A stretch of 64,000 bases of DNA from Hortaea werneckii. Its lineage: Eukaryota > Ascomycota > Dothideomycetes > Mycosphaerellales > Teratosphaeriaceae. The stretch lies in the NCBI GenBank assembly GCA_037044905.1, contig JBAOKB010000144.1, forward strand, positions 1,550,001-1,614,000, given 5' to 3'. The notes below the pieces were generated by a model. It had not been told where the DNA came from and searched no databases. It saw nothing but the letters and a program-made list of their open reading frames with translations. Position numbers and translations under genes: made by a program. Shown piece after piece: positions 31,028 to 41,358 of the stretch. Positions within the stretch are counted from its first letter, which is position 1; every line of letters starts with the position of its first letter.

Positions 31028-33232
31028 ATGGCTATAGCAACCACCCTCCTCCAGCCTAAGATCTCCAATCGCTCGGCAAAGCAGCTCCTCAAGGATCTCA
31101 CCAGTCTCTATCTCCGTCATCGTACAAAAATCTCAAGGACGGTATACCTCGCGCTCTTTCTGGCTCTCATCCAGCGCGTCCGTAATGCTGTCAAGGAGCA
31201 AAAGGCTGCCGCGGCGCAGATAGCCGAAGCCAAGCGTAGAGGTCCCATTGCTTCTGGTGAAGCGACTGGCAAGCCAAAGAGAGTCGAATTGAACAGGGAA
31301 TTCTTCAGAAACCTTGGAAGATTGCTACGGATATGCATACCTGGTTACAGGAGCAAAGAGGCCAGATTGCTTGTCAGCCATTCAGTCTTCCTTGTGCTGA
31401 GGACCCTGATCAGTCTGTATGTGGCCGAGTTGGACGGGCAGCTAGTCAGCAGCCTCGTCAAAGGGAAGGGCAAGGCGTTCTTGAAGGGATTGGTATGGTG
31501 GATGATCGTGGCGCTCCCGGCGACCTTCACCAATTCCATGCTGGCATACCACCAAACGACCCTATCTCTGGCTTACAGAAGCCGTCTGACGAAGCACATC
31601 CATGACAAGTATCTCAACAACATGACCTTCTATACTCTTTCGGCGCTGGACGACCGAATAAAGAACGCTGATCAGCTGATCACTGTAGACGTCGCCAAGT
31701 TCAGCAACAGTCTGGCGGAGCTATACAGTAATCTTGCGAAGCCGACCCTGGATCTGGTCATCTACAACTGGAGCCTGAGTAGAAGTGTGGGAGGCGAGGG
31801 TCTCTTCGCTATGTCGCTCCTTGTGCAACTAAGTGCATCCGTCATGCGAGCACTCACGCCACCCTTTGGGAAATACGTCGCAGATGAGCCCGCTTGGAAG
31901 GAGAGTTCCGCTTTCAACACAGTCGCGTGATAGACTACAGCGAGGAAATTGCACTCTACGATGGCCATGAGGCTGAGAAAGACACCCTCGATAAAGGCTA
32001 TTTCACACTAATCAAGCATGTGAACCGTATACTTCGCCGTCGGTTCTATCACGGTATCATGGAGGACTTTGTCATCAAATACTTCTGGGGAGCATTAGGC
32101 TTGTGCCTATGTTCAGTGCCAGTCTTCTTTACGCTTCCAACGGCGGCGCCGGGAGCCAGCAAGACGGATCAGACGGAAGGCTTCATTACCAATCGGCGAT
32201 TGCTATTGAGTAGCAGCGATGCCTTTGGCAGGCTCATGTTCAGTTATAAAGAGATCTCTCAGCTGGCTGGTTACACGTCACGCGTTTCCATGCTGTTGGA
32301 TGTCATATCGGATCTGCAGCGTGGTCATTATGAAAAGGCACTTGTTTCTGCAGCGTCGACAGATTCCAATGCTGCTGTCCTTGCAGGACGGGGCGAGCTA
32401 GAAGAAGGGCCAGATATCAAGTTCGAGAACGTACCGATAGTGTCACCAAATGGCGACGTCTTGGTCGAGGCACTCAATTTCCACATTAGCAGAGGGATCA
32501 TCTCCTCATCGTTGGACCCAATGGATGTGGGAAAAGCTCCCTTTTCCGCATCCTCGGTGGACTCTGGCCTGTCTACGGCGGCAAGGTACGGAAACCAAGC
32601 AGCGACGAAATCTTCTACATACCCCAGAGGCCGTACTTGAGCAAAGGCACCCTCCGTCAGCAAATCCTGTATCCCGACAACTTGCTCGATATGAGAGCGA
32701 AGGGTGTGCGGGACGAAGACTTGGCGGAAATTCTGGCTCGACTGGGAATAGATGGGTTGCTAGATATGGGTACCAGAAAAGGTGGGTACAACCTCGACGA
32801 TGCCAGCCCGGCGGACGCACGCGCACTTGCACACCGTCGCGCTACTTTCGGCCTGGACGTGGAAGCTGAATGGACCGACATCCTTTCAACGGGACACCAG
32901 CAACGCATAGCAGCGGCAAGGTTGTTTCTACCATCGGCCTTCGTACGCCATACTGGATGAGTGCACTAGCTCGCTGACCCCAGACATTGAAAAGTTGATC
33001 TACGATGAAGCGAAGCGTTTGGATATCACGTTGATGACTGTAAGTCACCGCCGAAGTCTGTGGAAGTACCATGGCTGGATCCTGCAGTTTGATGGGCAGG
33101 GAGGCATGTGTTCACGCAACTCGATGCCGATAAGCGTCTCAAGCTGAGGACGAGAAGGAGGAACTGGACCTGCAGTTGAGGAGTGTGCCGGAAATTGAGA
33201 AGAGGATAGCTGAGCTGGAGGCTGGCATGTAA
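31028..33232 (+). CDS. Peroxisomal ABCD-type half ABC transporter (Pxa1/Pxa2-like), five frameshifts
   Basis: Half transporter that imports long-chain acyl-CoA into peroxisomes for beta-oxidation. ATG 31028, single exon. Membrane domain with the family loop [20 protein letters not shown]; then Walker [10 protein letters not shown], signature LSTGHQQR, Walker B/D-loop [10 protein letters not shown] and switch [11 protein letters not shown]. The frame breaks at 31888 (G lost), 32494-32496 (G lost), 32925-32927 (T gained), 33105 (base lost) and 33145 (G lost). With these allowed for, the frame is 735 codons ending at TAA 33230-33232, about 100 shorter than yeast Pxa proteins but complete in domains. 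Five breaks in 1.3 kb is the densest cluster here: a poorly sequenced patch, or a decaying copy. Confidence 0.85.
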
Positions 33233-33934
33233 GGCGATGCACCTGGGTTTTGCAAGCTCGGACATCCTGTACGGTTGCGACTACGGCTTTTGCAATGGTC
33301 CCGACCAGCTACAAGCAAAGTCACCCGGCATTGGTGTCCATAATGATCAAAGAGCTTCCGCGGATGAACAAGTCTGCGGTCATTACAACTCGTGACATTC
33401 GAAGTTTTCAATGCCTTAACATATGTGCTGTTCTTGACAGCCTGGAAACTGTTGCCAGCAAAAGCAACCCAGAATGCGATGCAGCCTTGAGAAAAGAAGC
33501 TGTGGGCGGCCTCACACTAAAGGAATGCACCAAGGGTGGCTTAGCACAACGCAGGACTATGAATGGTCGCCCTTGGAGGCCAACATCAAAGAGTCATCAT
33601 TGGCTAATGGGACAAGCAATTCGTATCTGAAAGGCGTCGTAAGCTCTTACATTCTGCCTAGAACTTCTGTCTGCCTGATCTGTTTTCCTTCCCTCTGTGC
33701 AAACCATCCCAGAAGGACGCCGATGTTATACACAACGCAGTCGGTAAACTTTGCTAACCACGTGGTGGAAAACCTAAGAATAAAAATAGAGTCGTCAAAA
33801 TGCATGACCCTGCCATTGGCGGCTGGCGAGTATGGTAGAACAGAAAGACATTGCGCGTAAAGGCATGTATGCCGTAAAGTCAGTTCCCGCTAACCGTCGC
33901 ACATCCGTTGGTCATTGCACTTGAGAAGCCCATT
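33233..33934. other. Convergent intergenic region
   Basis: 702 bp between the stops of the ABC transporter and the C2H2-like gene. A 126-codon plus-strand frame (33250-33630) shows no recognised feature. Confidence 0.5.
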
Positions 33935-34787
33935 TCAAGCGCGCGGTCGAGTGGTCGATGCCCGCTGCCGCCTTGCACCGATGCCAGAAACAAGGTACGC
34001 CGCTGGTCGCTTTCCCGGAGCCGGCTCTGACTCGCCCAGGCATCCAAGCTCTCGGATCTCTTTCAACTGCGCGTTGCTCAGAATGCGGGATCTCCACATA
34101 TGAGCGACTGTCTCCGCGTCTGCTCTTGAGTCTGGCACGAACCTCTCAGCACTGTGCTTCGAAGCAATATGCCGCCAGCGATGATTCCAAGCCTCGTATC
34201 CTGTTGCCGCTACCGTCGACCAGTCGCAGGAGAACGGGCATCGGGTTGTCTTGGGCGGGTGGCCACGATGGTGAGAAAGGCAATGTGTGTGCCACGTGTC
34301 CAGGCTATCGAAGGACTGCGTACAGCCAAGCCAAGGATAGCAGCACGGCAACCAAACATTGGATTGATTAGCGATTGACCCTTCGGTAAGCTCCAGCTCT
34401 ACGACGGACGGACTTGGTAGAATGGAGCTGGCCTCGCTCGTTCGCGCGGAGGACGTTGTGTAGTCCAACGATAACGACGCGAGAGACGGCAGATAGCTTG
34501 ATAGATGAGAGGAGCTGGCCATGCTTGCATGACTGCCTGGAAGGAACGAGAGGCGACCCACTAATGGATTTTGGCGGTGGGAGATTCTCAGGCCGAGGAT
34601 CGTTCCCAACAAGAGTCGAGTATTGCTGAACCGCAAAGCGATGCAGGAATCCGCTCTCTCTGCTGGCCTCCCAGTCTGACATAACCGGGTGCAGGTCACG
34701 GCCATGCAGCCCAGCTGCAAAGTCCGGCCGGCATACAGATAATCTGCCGCCAAGACCGGGATTGATCCTGCGTTCGCCACTTGACAT
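33935..34787 (-). CDS. C2H2-like zinc-finger protein, start uncertain
   Basis: The C-terminal half carries two finger-like units: CCYPWLGC with F, W and HTHCLSHH, then CPFSC with WNHRWRHIASKH. The family is unknown to me; DNA or protein binding is possible. The safe start is ATG 34528, giving 198 residues. A longer version starts at ATG 34787 (MSSGERRINPGLGG...) in another frame; dropping one base of the CC at 34536-34537 joins it to SHASMASSSHLSSYLPSL and gives 283 residues, exactly in frame. That would fit the indels in neighbouring genes, but I cannot prove the longer form is coding. Confidence 0.6.
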
Positions 34788-35647
34788 GTTGCAATGGGAG
34801 AATGTCGTGTATTAGGATAGAGGGAGAAGACGCTGAGACCGGCTGCCCAAGGATGGACTGCAGGACAGGAAGAGAGCGACAAAGCGCATTTAGCGGGTTG
34901 AGAACCTTTCAACAACAACTCTCCTCCCGCATCACATGCCCATATCGTAGTTTGGAACGACCAATCTTGTGGCGCTAAAACCCTGGCTGGCTCACAAAGC
35001 AGTCGAGTGTGTGAGCCCCTCTTGAGCTAAGAGGAGACGAGGCTTTGCAACAAAGCTACGAAGCTTGGAAACGTGGTGAAGCTGGCCATGTGCTAATGCC
35101 CGATCCCATTCCCAAGCTCAAATGGCCGCACGAAGCGGATACACAATTTGCGCGCAACGCAATTGCATTGTTGTAGATTCTTTCTCGGGTCGAGCGGCAT
35201 TGAAAGCTATGCAGGCCATCTAAGCAGTTAGAGCAGAGGAGTAGGTCGACATGGCTCTTTGTTATTCGTCCTACGTCTCACCGGATAAGCTTGTCCCGCT
35301 CCTGCATGCGCTGCAAGCATCATGATAGCCGAGGGTAGTTCACGCACATCTAAAGTCAAACGGCAAGCGAGCTTGGTATTGCTGCTTTGTTGATAGTCTG
35401 TCAAATGAAAAGAGATGTCTGATCGTTCTGCAGCTGTAGCGTTACTAGTGTCCGATTTGTATGCCATAGGATGTGCGGCTTCGATCCGACATGCGTAATA
35501 ACAGATGTATTAGACAAGGCATAGAAGCTCGCTCGCTTCGCTTAGACAAGTTAGAACTTTGAATGAGCTATTCCATTCACAATGGTCTTGTACAAAAGGG
35601 AAGTACGTAGCTGAAAAGCCACTGCGTGGATCAGACTTGCCAGCTCT
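34788..35647. other. Intergenic region
   Basis: 860 bp between the C2H2-like start and the P450 stop, both minus strand. Nothing recognised. Confidence 0.5.
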
Positions 35648-37279
35648 CTAATCCCGAACAACCTCCTTGAGATGGACCAGTAACTCCGGCTTCTCCCATA
35701 GCGTGAACACTTTGTTCCTCTGAAACCAATTCTCGCTCCTGGCATCGAGCTCGAAATCGAAGGACCAAACCACCTTCGCCATGACGAGTCGCATTTCGGC
35801 GTACGCCAGATTCTGTTTGTACAAGTCAGCGCATTTCCATCTTCCATTACGACGTATAGTTTGACAGCGACTTACCTTGCCAAGACAGTTGCGAGGTCCA
35901 AAGCTGAAGGGCTGATGGCCGCTACGCTTATCATTTGCGTATTCCGGGTCGCCCATCCACCTTTCAGGCACAAAGCTTTCAGGGTTCTTGAAGTTCCGCT
36001 CGGAATGATAAGCAGGGTAGTGTGAGACTGACACAGCAGTACCTTCCGGCAGATAGTAGCCGCTCACAACCTCGCCACCGGATGGAACCTGCCGCTCAAA
36101 GCCAGTAGGAACAGGCGGGTAGTATCGAAGCGCTTCCTGAAGCGTTGCAAGCAGATACGGCGTGCTACGGTTAATGGCATCGAGCGTTATATCATCATAC
36201 TTCGAGAAGGCGCCGCGGACCTCGTCTTTGACCTTTTGATATACTCCGGGATTCTGGAGCATCAGATACGTGCATCCAGACAACAATGTAGCTGTCGTCT
36301 CCGATCCTGCAGTAATGAATATTGAGCAATTGGAGTCGATCTCGAGATTCGATAGAGACTGTCCCTTTTCTCCGTTGTGTTTGAGGATGAGTCCCATGAA
36401 ATCGGGTCGCTCTACGTCTCGTTCGCGTCTCTTGGTAGCCTGACTTGTGATCCAATTCTGATATTCCTGTCTGCTTGCAAGCATGGCCTTGTCGACGACT
36501 AGACTACCCAGATACTTGACCGCTGGGAAGAACTTCATAATGTAGAAGAAGCGGATAGACTTGACGCCTTTGAAGAGCAAATCGATATAGGGGTGAGTCC
36601 TGAGGTCTTGCAGGCATCCAAACGGTTCGCCGAAAAGCAGATCAGCGATGATATCGAACGTGAACCAGTTATACCATTTCACCATGTTGACTGGCTCCGG
36701 GCTCTCGGACGTAACCTCTTTTAGACGGGAGACCAGCTGATCGGAGTACCGGTGCAGTAGACCCTCCTGCTCAGCCAAAGCCTTTTCGCTAAAAGCATGG
36801 CTGAGCGTCTTGCGGGCTCGGCTATGGTCCGCATCGTTCGCTATAATTATCGACGGCGCTCCATTGGCCGGAGGTGGATACCAGACAGGGTCCTTGAGCA
36901 TATTGGCATGGCCTTTCAACTTGCCGGTCCGGAAGCCGTATATCTCTGGGAAGCTCGTTTCGCCATTGATGAACGAAACTTGGCTGGGTGACACTCGAAC
37001 CACGTCGCCATATTTAGCGTGTAATTTGCTCACGTTTTGGACCGTTGTTCCTGCCAGAAGATGCCGGATGTAAGGAACCCGAGAGACGGCGTTGATTTTA
37101 GGTCCGGGTATTTTGCTCAATGGATGGAAATACACTCTGTAGATTATCTGCCCAATCAAAAACAGCAAAAACTAGGCTCTTGTCAGTGGTGGAAGTATGA
37201 TAAGCATCATCAACAGACTAACAAGAGCAGCAAGGGTCCCTATAAGACCAAGTGATTTGAAGAATGCGAAGTGATCCAT
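35648..37279 (-). CDS. Cytochrome P450 monooxygenase
   Basis: Membrane-anchored microsomal P450 of the type often found in fungal secondary metabolism or detoxification; the substrate is unknown. Exons 37279-37223, 37171-35876 and 35812-35648, with introns of 51 and 63 nt (GT-AG). The joined frame is 505 residues. N-terminal anchor at residues 10-28, then proline-rich hinge HPLSKIPGP, I-helix AGSETT, K-helix ExxR as EALR, PERW, and heme loop FSFGPRNCLGK. The 63-nt intron follows directly after NCLGK and is open in frame. No neighbouring backbone synthase is present, so there is no sign of a secondary-metabolite cluster in this window. Confidence 0.93.
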
Positions 37280-38169
37280 GTTGTGTCAAATATGGATTGG
37301 CAACGCTGATTGATGTCGAAACGTTTGAGAGACGAATAGCCGGTAATGCTTGCTCGAAGAAAAAATCTTGGGGTTTGCTCAGGGCTTGTGTCACTGCTCA
37401 ACAATGGCGTGGAGGCAGACGTCGATCAACTTTGCAGTTCAGCGGAAGAAGGAGGTCTTTATACAGAATGAACAAGCCATACAGCTACGTCCGTAAAGAC
37501 GCAGCACTGTAGTACTTGGAGCATGATGGTCTCCATAAGAGCCGTGTGGGGTATGACACCCCCGCTGATCTGGCGCGGATCAGCGTAACAAGCTCCACGC
37601 GGCCCTAGGTCCCGTCACGCTCACTGTAGTGGGTTTGAAACTCATGATTGGTGTGCATGGCTGCTCAAGTAAGCACTTGAAAGCAGACGGAGGAAGATAG
37701 TCACCGCGTTTATTGCAAGGCCTTCGAAGGAGAGCCTCAAATCGCTGCTGAGTAACATGTTTTCTCATCACCGCCTTAATACCGCGTCTTGTAAAGCGCA
37801 TGCAAGATGACCCGCTTGCTCTAGTGGGTCATGCGCCAGGATTGCAGGTAGGCACAGCATGAAATGAAGTCAGGAGGCATAAGCTCTTTCGACCTTCTCC
37901 AGATCATTCCATGCTGCCACCTTTCAAAGTTGCCGCCCGTGGTAGCCCGGATGTACAGCCGCACGCAAGATACCGATGCGCCTCATGCTGTCCTTCTCGA
38001 CCGACAGGTGTGGCCGAGAGCTAAATCGTTGATGCTACTTCTTACCGCCTCTGACTTCGCATCCATCGCGGCGACTAGGGCTGCGAAGCGAATTGCAGAC
38101 GACTTCCTTTCCGCAAATTTGGAGGGCGTGGCGACTTATGCTTCGAATCAACCATGAGACCTCGCTCTC
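37280..38169. other. Intergenic region upstream of the P450
   Basis: 890 bp between the P450 start and the CTF8 stop. It contains the 8-bp inverted repeat at 37563-37585. Short ORFs only. Confidence 0.5.
37563..37585. repeat. 8-bp perfect inverted repeat, 7-bp spacer
   Basis: CGCTGATC and GATCAGCG separated by 7 bp, about 285 bp upstream of the P450 start. It could be a dimeric regulator site or a hairpin; the role is unknown. Confidence 0.6.
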
Positions 38170-38628
38170 TCAAACACCGCTCGTTCCCACAGGCTCCGGC
38201 CTCTGTGCAAACAGCAGCTTGTAGTACACAACCTCCGCCACTTCAAGATCGTCGTCACCACTACCACCACCGGCAGTAGCACGCTCCTCGCTCGCGTCAG
38301 CCGGAGCTTTCCGTCTGAGAACAGCAATGGGCCGAAGTAACTTCTTCACCTCGCCTGTCAGACGCTGATGCTTCCCGATGTAAAGATAGACGCGCTTATG
38401 CCAGGACGTGTCGTCCTTGGTCATACGCGGGTCGTAAAGCGGGAACATCAGTTTGCCGAGTGGAAGTGCGCCATCGGCAGTGTGCTGTTCGGGCGACAGC
38501 GAGGAGTTGACGGTGCCTTGGATCTCCACGAGGGCTAGTCCTGAGGGCGTCTGAAGCAGCTGTGGCAGAGGGTCCTCACAGCCACTTGATCGGCCGGGGG
38601 CGGGCGGATGAAGAGTAATGGTTGGCAT
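38170..38628 (-). CDS. CTF8: Chromosome transmission fidelity protein 8 (Ctf8)
   Basis: Subunit of the alternative clamp loader Ctf18-Dcc1-Ctf8-RFC, needed for sister chromatid cohesion and PCNA loading. ATG 38628 (MPTITLHPPAPG); the frame further upstream opens only with GTG. 152 residues, single exon. The conserved core LVEIQGTV ... LGKLMFPLYDP ... VYLYIGKHQRLTGEVKKL is diagnostic. The C-terminal half has a Gly/Asp-rich insert before VAEVVYYKLLFAQRPEP. Confidence 0.9.
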   Translation of the reverse strand: MPTITLHPPAPGRSSGCEDPLPQLLQTPSGLALVEIQGTVNSSLSPEQHTADGALPLGKLMFPLYDPRMTKDDTSWHKRVYLYIGKHQRLTGEVKKLLRPIAVLRRKAPADASEERATAGGGSGDDDLEVAEVVYYKLLFAQRPEPVGTSGV

Positions 38629-39493
38629 TCTTGTTAACCCTGTGATAAATGCTCGCTTTCGCTTCGGATGGAATCGCAAGATGATCACCACCAACGACGA
38701 GTGTGGTGCACAGGTCCGGATTTACGTGTCAATGTTGTACGCAGCAAAAGGACCCAGAGATGCAAAGACCTATTAGCTGAAGTCCCGCGCTTTCAAGAGG
38801 CTGATGAGGAAAGCGAACGCCATGCGACTTTGCTCCAGAGAAGCTTTGCGCGGCGCGCACGGGCCTGGAGCTTGACTACATGTCACGTGCGAGGAAAGGT
38901 CACCTCTGTTCAAGTGCATTGATCGGACTATGTGATTATTTGAGTGGTGAGTTACATACTTAAGTAAGAAAGTGTGCCTGTGTGTACCGCAGAGAGCGCG
39001 CTCGTCAATGCTGCAGCAAGCAGCAAATCGCTGTCGCCGCTGCTTGATAAGCAGGCTTCTCTGCAGACACGGCAGGCATGGTAAGAGAAAAAGAAAGCAC
39101 AAAAACTCCAATGTCCCAGAAGAAAGCAACCGTGGTATATCCGCCCTTGAGGCAAACTCCCCCCGCTGATGCCGCTCGATCCATGAATGATGGAAAGGCA
39201 CCGTTTCAAGTACAGTATCATAAGAAGCAGCCGACAAAGTTTTCCCGCCCATATACCCATTGTTCCTCTCTCCGTCTCCCTAACGTATGTGCAAAGTCAT
39301 AAGTCAAGTGCCGTATGTGTGTGAACAGAGGGGTATCAAGCAGTCATTGTCGTCGTAGATGTCGTCATAGTCGTGTGTGTGCATGCAAGTAAAATATTCC
39401 ACCTTCCGGGCCCTAATCGGTAAGGAACATGGTTGGTTGAAGACAGGTTTTGTGTGTGTCTGCCTTGGATTGTGGTGCCCGGTGGTTTCTTAT
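38629..39493. other. Intergenic region between CTF8 and the bHLH gene
   Basis: 865 bp, including the probable 3' untranslated region of the bHLH gene. Overlapping short ORFs only; nothing recognised. Confidence 0.5.
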
Positions 39494-41358
39494 CTACTCC
39501 GCTGACACCGCATCTTCGGCGGTTGCCTGCGCAAGGTCCGATGCGTCGACGCCAAGAGCGTTCGCGTGCGTCTCATTGCCGGTGACCAGACTGTCAAGAT
39601 GCTTGACAATTTCGAGGATGATGTCGGCCTTTGAGAGACCCGACTTGCCTCCTTTCAAGCACGGCACGAGCTCATTGAGCTCATTGAAGCTGTTCCTGAT
39701 CAGGTTACGTCGCTTCTGCTCGCTCAGGATGTGATTCTGCCGCTTCTGATCCTCAGTCAGGTTCGCACGAGATTTGCTGTCACGAGACTTGCGCTTGCCG
39801 GATGGACCTGGCGAGGCGTCTTCGCTCGGAGAAGTTGATGCTGATCGCTGTTCGGCCTCACCGATCGTGGAGCGGCGGCGCTTAGATGATGATGATTCGC
39901 CAAGTGGCGCGTATGGTTCATATTCGTCCGCAATCATGACTTCCGCCTTCGGTACCTTTGGGCCACGTCTCGGAGCCGAGCCTTGGCCCTCGCGATCCGT
40001 CAGGTCCTCTCCATGATGTCGCGGGTGGACTTTCTTCTCTTGCGCGACTGGCTTTCGTAGTTTTGCAGATGATTGTCGTGACCGAGAAAGTTCTGACCTG
40101 CCAACTGCTGCTGTTGATTGTTTGTGCCAGGGTGTCTGTGGAAGGGCAGCCCATTAAATTGCAGACTGCCAGGTGACGAAGCAGCGCTGTGCGGATCGTT
40201 CACATGGCGAGTGCGCTGCTGATTGGTCGGCTGACTCAGGTGTCTGAGGCCGAATGGCATGTGCGCCGCCTTGTCTGCCATGGGCACGCCCATGAGGTTG
40301 TGATCCTTTTCACCCTGAGCAGCATACTGGGCGCCATCGAACTGGCGGCGACCGAAGCTGTGATCTGTGCCGAATCCGAGATGGCCAGGCTTGTTGCTGT
40401 CCAGCCCGTAGGTCTGGGCTGAGAGGCCATGGGGTCGCATCCAATCTGGCTGGAATCGTGCGTGGCTGTTGATGTTCATGGGGCGGTTCCGAGTAGGGTC
40501 AGCGTTACGTGGTGGTTGTTGATGGTACATGGAGTAATAGAGCGAGTCTACTGGTAAAGGCATAAAGTTACCGTTCGGGGAGCCGATGGAATGCCTCGAC
40601 GTTGTGCTCTCAGGGCTCGTTGGTTGTGCCATCCCGCCCATGTTGATCCCGCCCCATGACGACATGTTGCTGTCTTGCCCCTGGCCTTGGGAAGAGAAGT
40701 TCATGAGGTTGTGCGCCCCGGCATAAGCATCGTCGTTCGGACTTGCCACCTGGGGCCCTTGGTAGCCGACGAAGCCAAATGGCATGTGTGGCTGCTGGTT
40801 GGGCATGTGGGTCTGGTATTCGGCGCCTTGGATCATAGCTGCTGGATTAGACACATTGGCATTTGCGCCGGCGTTTGCTCCGCCCTGCGCGACACGTTCT
40901 GCTTTGCCGCTGCTGCTGCTGCCGCTGCCGCCGCTCGCTTGCACCTTACTATCTATACCAAAATTGAAATCGTTCTGCTGCTGACCCAGAGCGTTGCTTT
41001 GGGTCGGCGGATTCATGAACTCACCCAGTTGGATCTGATCTGGATGCTGAAGAAGCTGTCCATCATCGCAGCATCTGTCAAATCAAGGACGGATCCTTGA
41101 TTCATGTCGTGCTGTTGGTTGTCTGAAGATGGTCCGCCTGTTGAGAAGTCTTTTGTAGACATGTTAGTGAATGCTTCAGCTTATAAACTGACCGAAGCCC
41201 AGTCCATATGATGACTGAAGGAAGTTGAGCCACTTACACCCGAACGGCATTGTCATCGGCGGCGGCGGCGGCTGGGCATTGTCGCTGTTGCTGTCGCCAT
41301 TGTACGTTGTGAATTGTCCTTGACCGAAGTGGCCGCGCGGTGCCATGACTTGTGCCAT
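39494..41358 (-). CDS. Q/N-rich bHLH transcription factor, two frameshifts
   Basis: Nuclear regulator with a C-terminal basic helix-loop-helix domain (QNHILSEQKRRNLIRNSF, then NELNELVPCLKGG and LSKADIILEIVKHLDSLV), similar in type to Ino4-like proteins. The remaining 450 residues are rich in Gln, Asn, Gly, Met and Pro. Exon 1 starts at ATG 41358 and ends at 41238; the intron is 41150-41237 (GTAAGT...AAAG, 88 nt). The frame breaks next to 41040 (one G lost) and at 40009 (one G lost). With both allowed for, the product is about 592 residues. A serine/arginine-rich region with a KRRR-type nuclear signal precedes the bHLH. The upstream intergenic region is the longest in the window. Confidence 0.87.

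Noticed and set aside
15550..33145. Programmed ribosomal frameshifting as the cause of the many frame breaks
   Set aside because: No common slippery heptamer or downstream structure; both gains and losses occur, in unrelated genes.
35648..37279. Secondary-metabolite gene cluster around the P450
   Set aside because: The flanking genes are Ctf8, a C2H2-like protein and housekeeping genes; no synthase, transporter or tailoring set is nearby.
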